A stretch of DNA of 11,253 bases from Parachlorella kessleri (GCA_001598975.1 BBXU01003188.1:1-11253), one strand, 5' to 3'; positions 1 through 8,143 are shown, counted from the stretch's first letter. The notes: generated from the sequence alone by a model not told the origin. Numbers and translations: made by a program.

Positions 1-57
1 CCAGTGCAGCTTGTTCTGGATCGTCACTACGCCACGGTACACACGTCGCTCACTGTA

Positions 58-95
58 CCCCCCCCCCCCCCCCCCCCAACCCCACACACACACAC
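58..95. repeat. Poly-C run plus (CA)n in cytochrome c intron 4
   Basis: There are 20 consecutive C at 58-77, then a CA tract at 83-95. On the transcript these become a GT tract followed by a long G run, starting 21 nt downstream of the exon 4 donor. The run length may be unreliable because of sequencing error. Confidence 0.9.
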
Positions 96-116
96 GCGGT
101 TCTGGCGCCCACCCAC

Positions 117-1258
117 CTGGGATGTACTTCTTGGGGTTGAGCAGGTACTCATACAGCGTCTCCTCATTCCAGTGCACCGCCTTCTCCTTGTTGGCCTTGC
201 TATAGCTGAACCCCTCCGCCTGGCCCGACTGGCGGTTGAAGAGCCCGCCTAGGTTGGGGCCCTGCGCCACCAGGGAGGGGGCGTGTGTGTGTGTGTGTCA
301 GGAAGTGACTAGACAGAGACTGTGCGGCGAGGAGGAGGCTGAGAAATAATACAGGGCCCAAGGCTGAGTGAAAGTAGTAAGGGGTCCGTTCCCACGGAGG
401 ATCGCCTATGCGATCCATGGGTAGTCTGCACCAACTCATGCAAAAGCGTGCCACAGCCTCCCAACTCCCTAACACATAGCACCCCATGCATAAAAATACT
501 GCCACAGAGCCTGCAGGATGCTGGATATACTCTCTTTCGATCTTGCAGGTTACTGACCGGGCAGACACCCTAACAGTCTAGCAGCATGCACCTACATATG
601 ACGCTGGACCCCCGTCCCCACCGCCATGCGGATACTTGCACCACTAAGCATTGTTCTTCAATACCCACTCAGAGATCAGTTGAGGCAAAAGTGTCCTACC
701 TGCTTATGGCCCTCGCCAGGGGCAGCAGTATGGCACTGTGCGCACTTGGTCTGCAACAGGCAGTCAAGTAAGCGGTTGTTCAGCAGGGAGTGCTGACTGG
801 CCAATAACACACACACACACGCAGCAGTGGCACCCCGGGCCTGTTGCCAGCTGGCTGACAAGTTCGTAGCCCTTTTTTTTTGTGTGTGTGTGTGCTGGTT
901 GGCCAAAGTGGCCTTTATGGCAGCACCAGTGCATTTGTAACGAGCTGCAGCTGTCCACAGGACCAGACACACAACGCAGCGCTGGACGACGCCCTCTGAT
1001 ATCTTCCAATACATCGCCAGGAGGCTCTTTACTGCTCACCTTGAAGATCTTGGCGCCTGCAACAGGAACCACCAGCGGGCTTAGTCAATGCAGCCACAGT
1101 GTGTTGACTGCTGCACCCAATGTCCTTTTACAGAAACCACCCTAGGCTTGCATCGGTGCCTGTCATGGCCACCTAGGCGGCCCTGGGCGTGCGTCTACCT
1201 AGGGGTTCAGCTTACCCTTAGCGGCGTCGCCTGCAGGAGCCTCTGCGAAGGTAGCCAT
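117..1258 (-). CDS. CYC: Cytochrome c, mitochondrial (3' end outside window)
   Basis: This is the soluble haem protein of the intermembrane space that carries electrons from complex III to complex IV. Exons on the minus strand are 1258-1216, 1056-1040, 750-700 and 261-117; all four splice in frame with gt/ag borders and give 85 residues plus one base. The start is [15 protein letters not shown], the extended N terminus of plant and green-algal cytochromes c. The haem site CAQCH follows at residues 23-27 (Cys23, Cys26 and axial His27), then GPNLGGLF, and the window's coding part ends in NPKKYIP, just before the segment that carries the axial Met. The last ~27 residues must lie beyond base 1, because bases 1-116 read as intron. 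Exon 2 is only 17 nt. Asn46 replaces the Gly usual in the LFGR motif. The gene is divergent from the IDH gene. Identification is very secure; the exact exon borders rest on reading only. Confidence 0.96.
283..298. repeat. (GT)8 in cytochrome c intron 3
   Basis: This is a perfect 16-nt GT tract. On the transcript it is (AC)8 and ends 21 nt upstream of the exon 4 acceptor. It is complementary to the GT tract that the transcript carries after exon 4. Confidence 0.95.
807..894. repeat. (AC)7 and (TG)7 pair in cytochrome c intron 2
   Basis: A 14-nt AC tract (807-820) and a 14-nt TG tract (881-894, preceded by a T run at 873-881) lie 60 nt apart within one intron. They are fully complementary, so intron 2 RNA can fold into a 14-bp stem. 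Confidence 0.9.
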
Positions 1259-2842
1259 ATTCTTCGTGCAGAGGCAAGTAAAGCTAGCAAGGGTGGCCGA
1301 AGTTTGGGTGGGGGGCGGTGGCGAGATGTTTCACTTATAGATTCCGGCTTTCCAATTAGTCACGTACCCCGCGCTTTTCCTCGGGCTGTCAGCCTCCATA
1401 CACGATTCTGGCCTTTCCAACTCTTGTCAAGGTTTTGAATGATCGGTGGCCTGGGTTCTAACGAAGTCGCTGCGGGTTTGGATGGACTGCACGACTGCCA
1501 ACCTCTGTTAGGTGTCGTTGTTTGCCTCTTTTGCCTCCCTGGTGCAAGACTGTGGCTTTTAGCGCCCAGCGGTGGCGGTGACCCACTTCCTGCCTGGAGG
1601 CCAGGTGTGTTGCACTGCAGCGTGGAAAAGTGCCGATCAGTGCGCAATACTGCCAGTGTTCGCTGGCTTCTCTGGTGCCAACCATCAGAAGGCTGACCGT
1701 GAGCAGTGAGTATCACACGCAAGCCCTGAGCATACCTTGTGTCCAGCCCTGTCAGCTTCCTGCTCTCCACTTGGCATTAACGTTCGGCACCACTGTGGCC
1801 ACAGCCTCTTCCGTACGCGCCGCCCTGGCAAACCCAGCTCAGCCAACCGGCTGGTGGCACCACCTGCCGCCAATCTGTGCATCCACGAAGCACTTGTCGT
1901 AGGCAGATGTGCGCACCAAAAATTAGTGCAAGTGCACGCCGCTATCAAGCTTGGAAAAGCCTTTGGTGCATTCGGTGGCAGCGTCCCCGACCCTTCATTA
2001 AGCAGGCAAATGATACAGCCTTCGTGCTTGTTGCATGTCTACCTACCCTCTGCTGTGCTGATTGACGCAGCTGGCACCCGCCAAACTGCTGTCTGACCCC
2101 TTCTTGTCACTTGCATTCTATCTTGAATGCCAGGTCTGGGGAATAACTGTTTGGGGAATCCTTGACCACAACCCATAGCCCGACACACCGCTCCATAGGA
2201 GCCCTTCCCTTCAAGGCTTGATGGTGGGCACTGCACAAGCCACACTTCCAATAGATGCACCACGAGCAAGCACTGCTATGACCCTGTGACCTTTGCGAGG
2301 ACCTGGGCGGTCCAGGTTCTTTCAAGCATAACATGACCTTCCGTATGTTTGCAACCTGACTACAACTCGGTTGTCTGCACCTGGTGTGTACTGCTCCATG
2401 GCTGCACCATGGCGGCTGGCAGCCCAGAGGCTGGGTTTGCGGACTTTCTGCTTCGGAGGTGGCGCCTTTGCCTGCGGCGACGCTTTACCATTGTCCATGC
2501 AAGAGCTTGTAAGCCAAACCCTAACCATTCTCGTTGCACAGAGCCGTTGACCTAGGCCGCCGCCGCAGCAGGGGCCTACGCGACCAACCAGCGCCCCCCT
2601 CAAACCCGGGAACCCCCTGGCGCGCTGACCCCCCTGCTGCACTCAGAAAACCTTGCTGCACCTGGCACCCTTGCTCAGGTCAGGCCAAACCCCCATTTTA
2701 TCAAAGGTTCACGGCTATTAGCCCGATAGCTCCCTGCCACCCCTGCTTTGCGACCCACCCTGCTAGGGCAATTGCTGTGAACCTGGCCTGGGCTGGTCAC
2801 TCCTTAGTCGCTGCTGGTCCTCTCCCGATCAAAGGAACAAAG
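1259..2842. promoter_or_regulatory. Divergent intergenic region between cytochrome c and IDH
   Basis: This stretch of about 1.6 kb separates the two start codons and must hold both 5' UTRs and both promoters. I see no open frame resembling a known protein, no tRNA and no clear TATA box. It holds one copy of the 74-bp dispersed repeat at 2054-2127. The 12-bp palindrome at 1793-1804 is about as frequent as chance allows. Open frames of up to 174 codons on either strand look like by-products of GC-rich sequence. Untranslated first exons cannot be placed without transcripts. Confidence 0.6.
2054..2127. repeat. Dispersed 74-bp repeat, copy 1
   Basis: This segment matches 11003-11076 in direct orientation with scattered substitutions, including an uninterrupted shared core from 'attgacgcagctggcacccg'. 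No terminal inverted repeat or target-site duplication was recognised. The minus strand is open in the same frame in both copies (…WRVPAASIST…). Confidence 0.85.
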
Positions 2843-5800
2843 ATGCGTCAGGCGCTGGCTTCCCGGGTCCTTCGGGCGATCCCCTACCAAGGAAGCGCCA
2901 GGGCTCTTTCAACCGAGGCCCCAGTCACGGCCACCCTCTTCCCAGGAGACGTGCGTATTGGGTTGGTCTGCCTCATGCACTGCTGCTGGTGGCGCTTCAA
3001 GCGTGTAACCCAACCCCATACAAAGCTCAAGGGCTGGGTGTGGGCAACCTGCTGCTGATCGATTAGCAGAGGATGTTGATCTGCCACACATAGGCCAACC
3101 TTTGTGGCCTGTTTTCTGTTTTCCTGCGACCCCACCTCACTTACACCTCTACAGCCCGGGCTAGCCTCTGGCAGCGATGCATGCCTTAGCACTCATGCCT
3201 TGCACCAACCAAGCCAAGCTCTCCTACCCTGACTCACCCCCTGACTGGTGCCTTGACGCCAGCAACACTTGAACCTGGGCTGCAGGGCATCGGGCCTGAG
3301 ATAGCGGTGGCGGTGCAGAAGATCTTTGAGGCGGCCAAGGCGCCCATTGTCTGGGATGAGCAGCATATCGGCAAGGAGGTCGACCCTCGCACAAATAGCA
3401 TGGTGACCCGCGAAAACCTAGACTCAGTGCTGGTGAGTGCTGCCTTTACAATGGCTAGGGCGGCTGGGGCACAGGCCATCTGTGTGTGGTGCAAGGATAT
3501 ATGCCAGTGTTGTTGCGGCCAGGATGTTGTAGCGTGTTAGATGAGCCTGGCAGGAGCCAGATTTGGTGCTGGTGGTCATATTGCCATCTTTGGGTTTGAA
3601 GAGGCGCAAGGCCTGCTTAAGGGCTGAGTAGGGTTTGGGGTTGCCTTTGGGTTTAACTAGGTCCTGTCTCAGTGCCCCTGGTCGGTCTGAGCCAGCCTAA
3701 GGGTTTGGGATGAGGCGTGCCCGGCTGTGTGGGCGTACTGTGTGGCTGGCTGGCCGGTGTGGGGAGTGGGGGCTGGGATGGGGATGGGGACAGCCGGTGT
3801 GCCTGACAGGTGTGGGGAGTGGGGGCTGGGATGGGGATGGGGACAGCCGGTGTGCCTGACAGGTGTGGGGAGTGGGGGCTGGGATGGGGATGGGGACAGC
3901 CGGTGTGCCTGACAGGTGTGGGGAGTGGGGGCTGGGATGGGGATGGGGACAGCCGGTGTGCCTGACAGGTGTGGGGAGTGGGGGCTGGGATGGGGATGGG
4001 GACAGCCGGTGTGCCTGACAGGTGTGCCAGCGAAGGTTCATTGAAACAGTTGGGCTTACATAGGCTCTGAGGGAACAAAAAACAAAACGAAAACGACAGG
4101 GCCAGGGTTGCTGGCTCGTTTTGGTATGAGTAAGGAGGGTACCGGCTGTCTGAGGTGGGAATCCCATGATGCTGCAAACTTAAAGAGTTGTTCAACACGT
4201 TGACAGAAGAGTAGGGAACTCACCCCTGTGTCCCTGGTGTGCCTGCCTGCTGAAGAAGCACCGCATCGGGCTCAAGGGGCCCATGACCACCCCCATCGGC
4301 AAGGGCTTCCGCTCGCTGAACCTGACCCTGCGCAAGGAGCTGCAGCTCTACGCCAACGTGCGGCCCTGCATGAGCATCCCCGGCTACAAGACGCGCTACG
4401 ACAACGTGGACCTGGTCACCATTAGGTGAGCCGTGACAAAAGGGCATTGCGAGGGGGAGGGGGGGGCAAGTGTAGCACGGCATACAGGAACGATTATGCT
4501 CAGCATCTGGCAAGTCTGCAGCGGCGCTGTGTAGCGGGTGCGTGTGCTGCAACTGCGACTGCGTCCCGCTGCGCAGGGAGAACACGGAGGGGGAGTACAG
4601 CGGCCTGGAGCACGAGGTGGTGGACGGCGTGGTGGAGTCGCTCAAGGTAGGGAGAGGGGGTGGGCGGGCAACCTTCCAAGGGCTACTGCCGTGGCTGGGG
4701 GGTTGCAAACTTGTGATGAGCAAACCACTTACCATCCATTACCTCACCAGCTCAATCGTGCAACCTCGGTCGTCCTCGGGTTCTCACATGCATGGCAGGC
4801 TTTGTGTGGATGCCTTGCTAGATCTGATCCCCCCCCCCGCCCCTCCCCAATGCATGGTTGTGCCACGTGATCACCCGCGTTGGGTGCACCCGCATGGCAG
4901 GATTTGTGTGTTCAAACTCTATTCGGATCTCACCGCCTCTCCTGCTGACTCATGGGTGCCAGGTCATCACCCGTGTGGCGTCGACCCGCGTGGCGGAGTT
5001 TGCGTTTGACTACGCCCAGCGCCACGGCCGCAAGAAGGTGACGTCGGTGCACAAGGCCAACATCATGAAGCTGGCGGACGGGCTGTTCATTAGGTAGGCA
5101 TTGGGTGAGGGCCGTGCTTTGCATGCTGTGCAGCTGCGCAGGTGCGCCCGCCATGCAGGGCCTGTTGGTGCTTTGCCCGCTGGGGTTTTGGGGCGCCTGT
5201 TAACCCCTGGGGGTCTGGTGCCACAGGTTTCACATCAAGGGGTGTTATCATCATCCTTGCAAGTTGCCCAGCACCTGTGGTCTGTGAAGCTATTATCTAT
5301 GGAAGAGCTAAATGAGTTGCAAGCTAGAAAGCTTTAAGCTACAAACTACGAAAGAGCTATGAAAGAGGGGGCTGCTAAAGAGGTCTGGCAGTGAGGAGGT
5401 ACTGTGGAGCCTACAGCTTCCAGTGACAGCAGGCCGCGCTATGTCTCACCCCGGGGCCCCGTGCCACCTTCACATGTTGATGACGGGGCGGGACTGCTGG
5501 GGGTTGATGAGGAGGAGCCCTTTTACAAAGGAGGGACGGGGAGGTGAACTGGGAGGAGTGTTTCTCAAGGCCTGGGGGCCATACCCTCTGGACGCTCCTG
5601 TGCAGGTGCTGCCACGAAGTGAGGTCCTCTGTGTGGTGAGGGAGGTGACCTAGTAAGAGATACATGTCCAGCACCTGGGAATATTCCCTCTGTTGGAATT
5701 CCCGTGATGTGCAGGTGCTGCCGTGAGGTGAGCGAGCGGTACCCGGAGATCGAGTACGAGGAGATGATCGTTGACAACACATGCATGCAGGTGAGGGTGT

Positions 5801-7708
5801 GCAGTGCGGTGTGGCTAAACCCAACAAATGGGAGGCTATCACTCTGTTTGCATATGCCATTCTTACTAATTGGGAGGCGTGTCGTGCTTGGCGTATCAAA
5901 GAGCTGCTGGGTTTTGGGCTGGCCCGTAGCGTTGAAGTGGGTGGGGTTCCTTTGTTAGGCAGGAGCGATAGCCCCCTTGTTGGTCATGGACCTTAGTGCG
6001 TTGCCTGCTGTCAAGAGCTAGCACGACCCTGTGTTTGAGAGTGCTGGCCATCCAGTGGTGTACGTGTATGTCTCGGCCACTTTCTTTCGCTAAGTCGTTC
6101 AGCTTAGGAGGGGGGGGGTACTTTCGTCAAGCCTAAACATATATGGTGATGCTAGCCCCTCTCCCCTACCACGCCCTTTGTCTCAGACCTGCCCTTAGCT
6201 TCATAACTTTTAACCCTGTGTGCAGCTTGTGAGCCGGCCCAACCGGTTTGACGTGATGTGCATGCCCAACCTGTACGGTGACATCATCTCCGACCTCTGC
6301 GCCGGACTGATCGGCGGCCTGGGCCTCACACCCAGCGGCAACATCGGTGAGCGAGAACCCCCCTGGTTAGCGTCTGTCCGCGTGGGGTGTCACAGTTGTG
6401 CATGCTGACCCTTGCAAACACAGTCAGGGTGAGCCGCACACACTTCCTGCTGCAAGTACTGCCGAAGGCCCCGGAGCAAGCGCAGCAGCTGCGTACGCCG
6501 TGTTGTCGCTGGACTGGTGGGGCGCCTGCTGTCTGCTTTTCGCCTGTGCCTGTTCCTGCACTGGTGTTTTGCCCCGTGGGGGGCCGTCCACGGCTGTGCC
6601 CCCTTGAGGTGAAGCAGTCTTTCCAAAGAAGGACCTGGCCCAAGCGCTGCCATCTGCTTTGCCTCCTCTTGTTCAACGCCCACTGTCACTGCCTCGTCAA
6701 CGATACTGCCATGTCAGCGTCACCGTCCGTGTCACTGCCACTGCCACCTACCGCAGGCGCCAACGGGCTGGCCCTGATGGAGGCCGTGCACGGCACCGCC
6801 CCCGACATCGCCATCTCTTTGTGCCTACAGTCACATTAGTCATGCCACTGTCATCTGCTGCAGGCGCCAACGGTCTGGCCCTGATGGAGGCCGTGCACGG
6901 CACCGCCCCCGACATTGCCGGTAAGGACCTTGCCAACCCGACAGCCCTGCTGCTGTCTGGCGTCATGATGCTGCGCCACCTGGGCTTGAACGAGTACGCC
7001 AACAGGTGAGGCGGCGTCCAGGTGTGGTTAGTAGTTTTAAGACATTGGCAAGCCATGACATGTCATGATGTTGCGCCACCTGGGCCTGGATGAGCACGCC
7101 AACAGGTGAGGGCAGGGCAGGAGGCGACCATGTGACATCCGATGAGGGGTGGCAGGCAATGCGATCAGCGAGGAGGTATGGGTATACTGGGCTGACAGGG
7201 TCCTATGCAGTTATGTGTTTTTGTAAGTAGTCCGAGCCATGTTGCCACGCCATGGCATGTCAGGACGTGGCTACCTTCGTGCGACTCAGCAAGCCAGCTT
7301 GGCAAGCCACCCGAGCGTCCTATCTGAACCTTCGAAGTGGCCCAGCCTGTCCCTTGGTCACCTTCACATACGCTTCTTGGAACCGTACACGCATGGAGTT
7401 TTGCTACCCTTGGACTCCCCCCTTCTTCTGCTATACTCCTGCCTGTGCTGCATATCCCTGACGTCCTTGGTTGAGGTGATTTCTCCTGTCCCGTCTAAGA
7501 GCGTGTCGCCACCTAGCATAGCACTGCTGCCGCGTGCATTCTGCCAGCTCTCCCTAGAACTGACTTGTGTGGCTTTGGGTGCTGTGGTCGCAGGATCGAG
7601 AAGGCGACGCTGAAGACCATCGCCGAGGGCAAGGCCCTGACCATGGACCTGGGCGGCAAGGCCAAGTGCTCCGAGTACACCCACGCCATCATCTCCAACA
7701 TGGACTAA
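2843..7708 (+). CDS. IDH: Mitochondrial NAD+-dependent isocitrate dehydrogenase, catalytic subunit
   Basis: This enzyme oxidatively decarboxylates isocitrate to 2-oxoglutarate with NAD+ in the mitochondrial TCA cycle. The nine exons are 2843-2950, 3286-3432, 4256-4425, 4577-4646, 4963-5093, 5715-5790, 6226-6346, 6864-7005 and 7594-7708. Together they make 1080 nt (359 residues plus TAA), and all phases agree. Residues 1 to about 24 are Arg/Ala/Ser-rich without acids, like a mitochondrial presequence ending near ARALSTEAP. The enzyme core starts with LFPGDGIGPEI. Substrate-site residues are present: Ser105, Arg111, Arg121, Arg142 and Tyr149 (in [10 protein letters not shown]), Lys196 (in HKANI), and metal-binding Asp229, Asp253 and Asp257 (in NLYGDIISD). 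HGTAPDIAG has Asp291-Ile292 where NADP enzymes such as the E. coli one have Lys-Tyr, which supports NAD use. These residues fit the catalytic rather than the regulatory subunit, which normally partners it. The ATG at 2843 has a favourable aacaaag context. The introns are unusually rich in exon fragments and repeats. Confidence 0.96.
3756..4026. repeat. 53-bp minisatellite, five identical units, in IDH intron 2
   Basis: Five units begin at 3756, 3809, 3862, 3915 and 3968. They read as identical, and a 6-nt partial unit follows at 4021. Each unit on the coding strand has five G runs of 3-5 bases separated by 2-3 bases (gggg agt ggggg ct ggg at gggg at gggg), a strong G-quadruplex pattern. The period is not a multiple of three, and the array lies wholly inside an intron. 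Confidence 0.97.
4785..4962 (+). repeat. Decayed tandem copies of the start of IDH exon 5, in intron 4
   Basis: The segment 4861-4911 aligns without gaps to 4957-5007, the acceptor plus the start of exon 5, at roughly three quarters identity (offset 96). It would read [13 protein letters not shown] beside the true [13 protein letters not shown]. Its acceptor cag has become cac. A third, shorter relic at 4785-4808 matches 4887-4910 at 21 of 24 bases (offset 102). Together they form an array of about 100 bp per unit whose last unit is the functional exon. Confidence 0.8.
5281..5380. other. A-rich, AAGCT/GAAGAG-rich patch in IDH intron 5
   Basis: This stretch is clearly richer in A/T and purines than its surroundings and repeats short words such as gaagagcta, caagcta, aaagctt and aaagagcta. 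No known element or coding function was recognised. It may be decayed low-complexity sequence. Confidence 0.5.
5606..5624 (+). pseudogene. Fragment of IDH exon 6 start, in intron 5
   Basis: The sequence tgtgcag followed by gtgctgcc at 5599-5613 is identical to the true acceptor and start of exon 6 at 5708-5722; similarity fades after about ten more bases. In the phase delivered by exon 5 it would read RCCHEV against the true RCCREV, then reach a TGA within about ten codons. The acceptor is intact. Confidence 0.65.
5669..5720 (+). promoter_or_regulatory. Potential RNA hairpin covering the exon 6 acceptor
   Basis: The arm 5669-5682 can pair with 5698-5703 (ATTCCC) and 5713-5720 (AGGTGCTG), giving 14 pairs with a 9-nt bulge and a 15-nt loop. 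The acceptor AG at 5713-5714 falls inside the stem. This is a structure prediction by eye only. Confidence 0.45.
6757..6812 (+). pseudogene. Near-perfect copy of the first 56 nt of IDH exon 8
   Basis: The copy matches 6864-6919 at 54 of 56 bases, and both differences are synonymous (Gly and Ile codons). It has its own intact acceptor (cag at 6754-6756). The similarity stops abruptly at gacatcgcc, where the sequence returns to intron-like text: 6810-6820 resembles 6649-6660, marking the tandem-duplication junction. Use of this acceptor would read into a TAG at 6837-6839. It has no convincing donor, so it is a partial exon rather than a cassette exon. Confidence 0.92.
7062..7105 (+). pseudogene. 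Copy of the last 44 nt of IDH exon 8 with its donor
   Basis: This copy corresponds to 6962-7005 at an offset of exactly 100 bp, with 39 of 44 bases identical; all five differences are transitions. It reads [14 protein letters not shown] against the true [14 protein letters not shown] and ends in the same ag|gtgag donor. It lies in intron 8. Reading through from the true exon meets a TGA straight after the normal donor boundary. Confidence 0.9.
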
Positions 7709-7793
7709 TGACGACTAAGGGCTGCTGCATGGACAGAGGTCTTCAGTCCTCCTTGTTTTGTTGTGCCCCAGCGGTTGCGGTGGTGGCCTGGTT

Positions 7794-7817
7794 GGCTGGC
7801 TGGCTGCCTGGCTGGCC
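7794..7817. repeat. GGCT-type tetranucleotide repeat
   Basis: These are imperfect GGCT tetranucleotides in the presumed IDH 3' UTR, starting about 85 nt after the stop codon. Confidence 0.7.
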
Positions 7818-8007
7818 GATCTTTCCTAGTACCGCAGCCCAAGGCGGGGTGGACCTACATATGAGCTCTTCCTCTCAGGGCAGCACGCTGGAGGACAGGA
7901 GGAGGAGGGCTGCTAGGGGATGTGTTGGTCTGGCCCTTGCCGGCTGGCTGTGCTTGCTGAGTGTTGTCATGTGCCCTGCTGCGGTGCTGCGGTACTCCCG
8001 GGGCAGG

Positions 8008-8040
8008 CGGCGGGCGGGCGGCGGGCGGGCGGCGGGCGGG
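8008..8040. repeat. 11-bp GC-only tandem repeat, three units
   Basis: Three consecutive units of ggcgggcgggc, the last nearly complete, lie in the IDH 3' flank. They contain only G and C, are G-rich on the plus strand and could form strong secondary structure. Confidence 0.85.
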
Positions 8041-8143
8041 CTCTTGAGGAGCCCTGGGCCCTGCTGTGGCCGCCGCTGGTGGGGACAGGCAGCTGGCTGG
8101 GGGCTGCCTGGCGCTGGGCTGTTTTGGTGCCAGGCCCGTGGGA

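Noticed and set aside
1..15. Possible last cytochrome c exon (minus strand, NKLHW resembling NKMVF)
   Set aside because: The phase does not fit the exon 4 donor, the essential haem-ligand Met would be Leu, and only 15 bases are visible.
1793..1804. 12-bp palindrome ctgtggccacag as an operator
   Set aside because: A few palindromes of this length are expected by chance in a window this size.
1439..2642. Several 75-136-codon open frames between cytochrome c and IDH
   Set aside because: They overlap on both strands, have no recognisable domain or consistent exon structure, and lie in a presumed promoter region.
3653..4198. 181-codon minus-strand open frame with repeating Pro/Ser/His-rich units
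   Set aside because: It is produced by the 53-bp minisatellite, which lacks minus-strand stops in every frame; it lies antisense to an IDH intron and resembles no protein.
5101..5337. Extra cassette exon in IDH intron 5 after ccacag at 5226
   Set aside because: The IDH family is continuous between DGLFIR and CCREV, so no insertion is expected, and the sequence resembles no protein.
6757..6839. Complete mutually exclusive alternative exon 8
   Set aside because: The copy lacks the second half and a donor; a gtgcct at 6821 would leave only a 43-nt intron to the true exon 8, and the frame ends at a stop.
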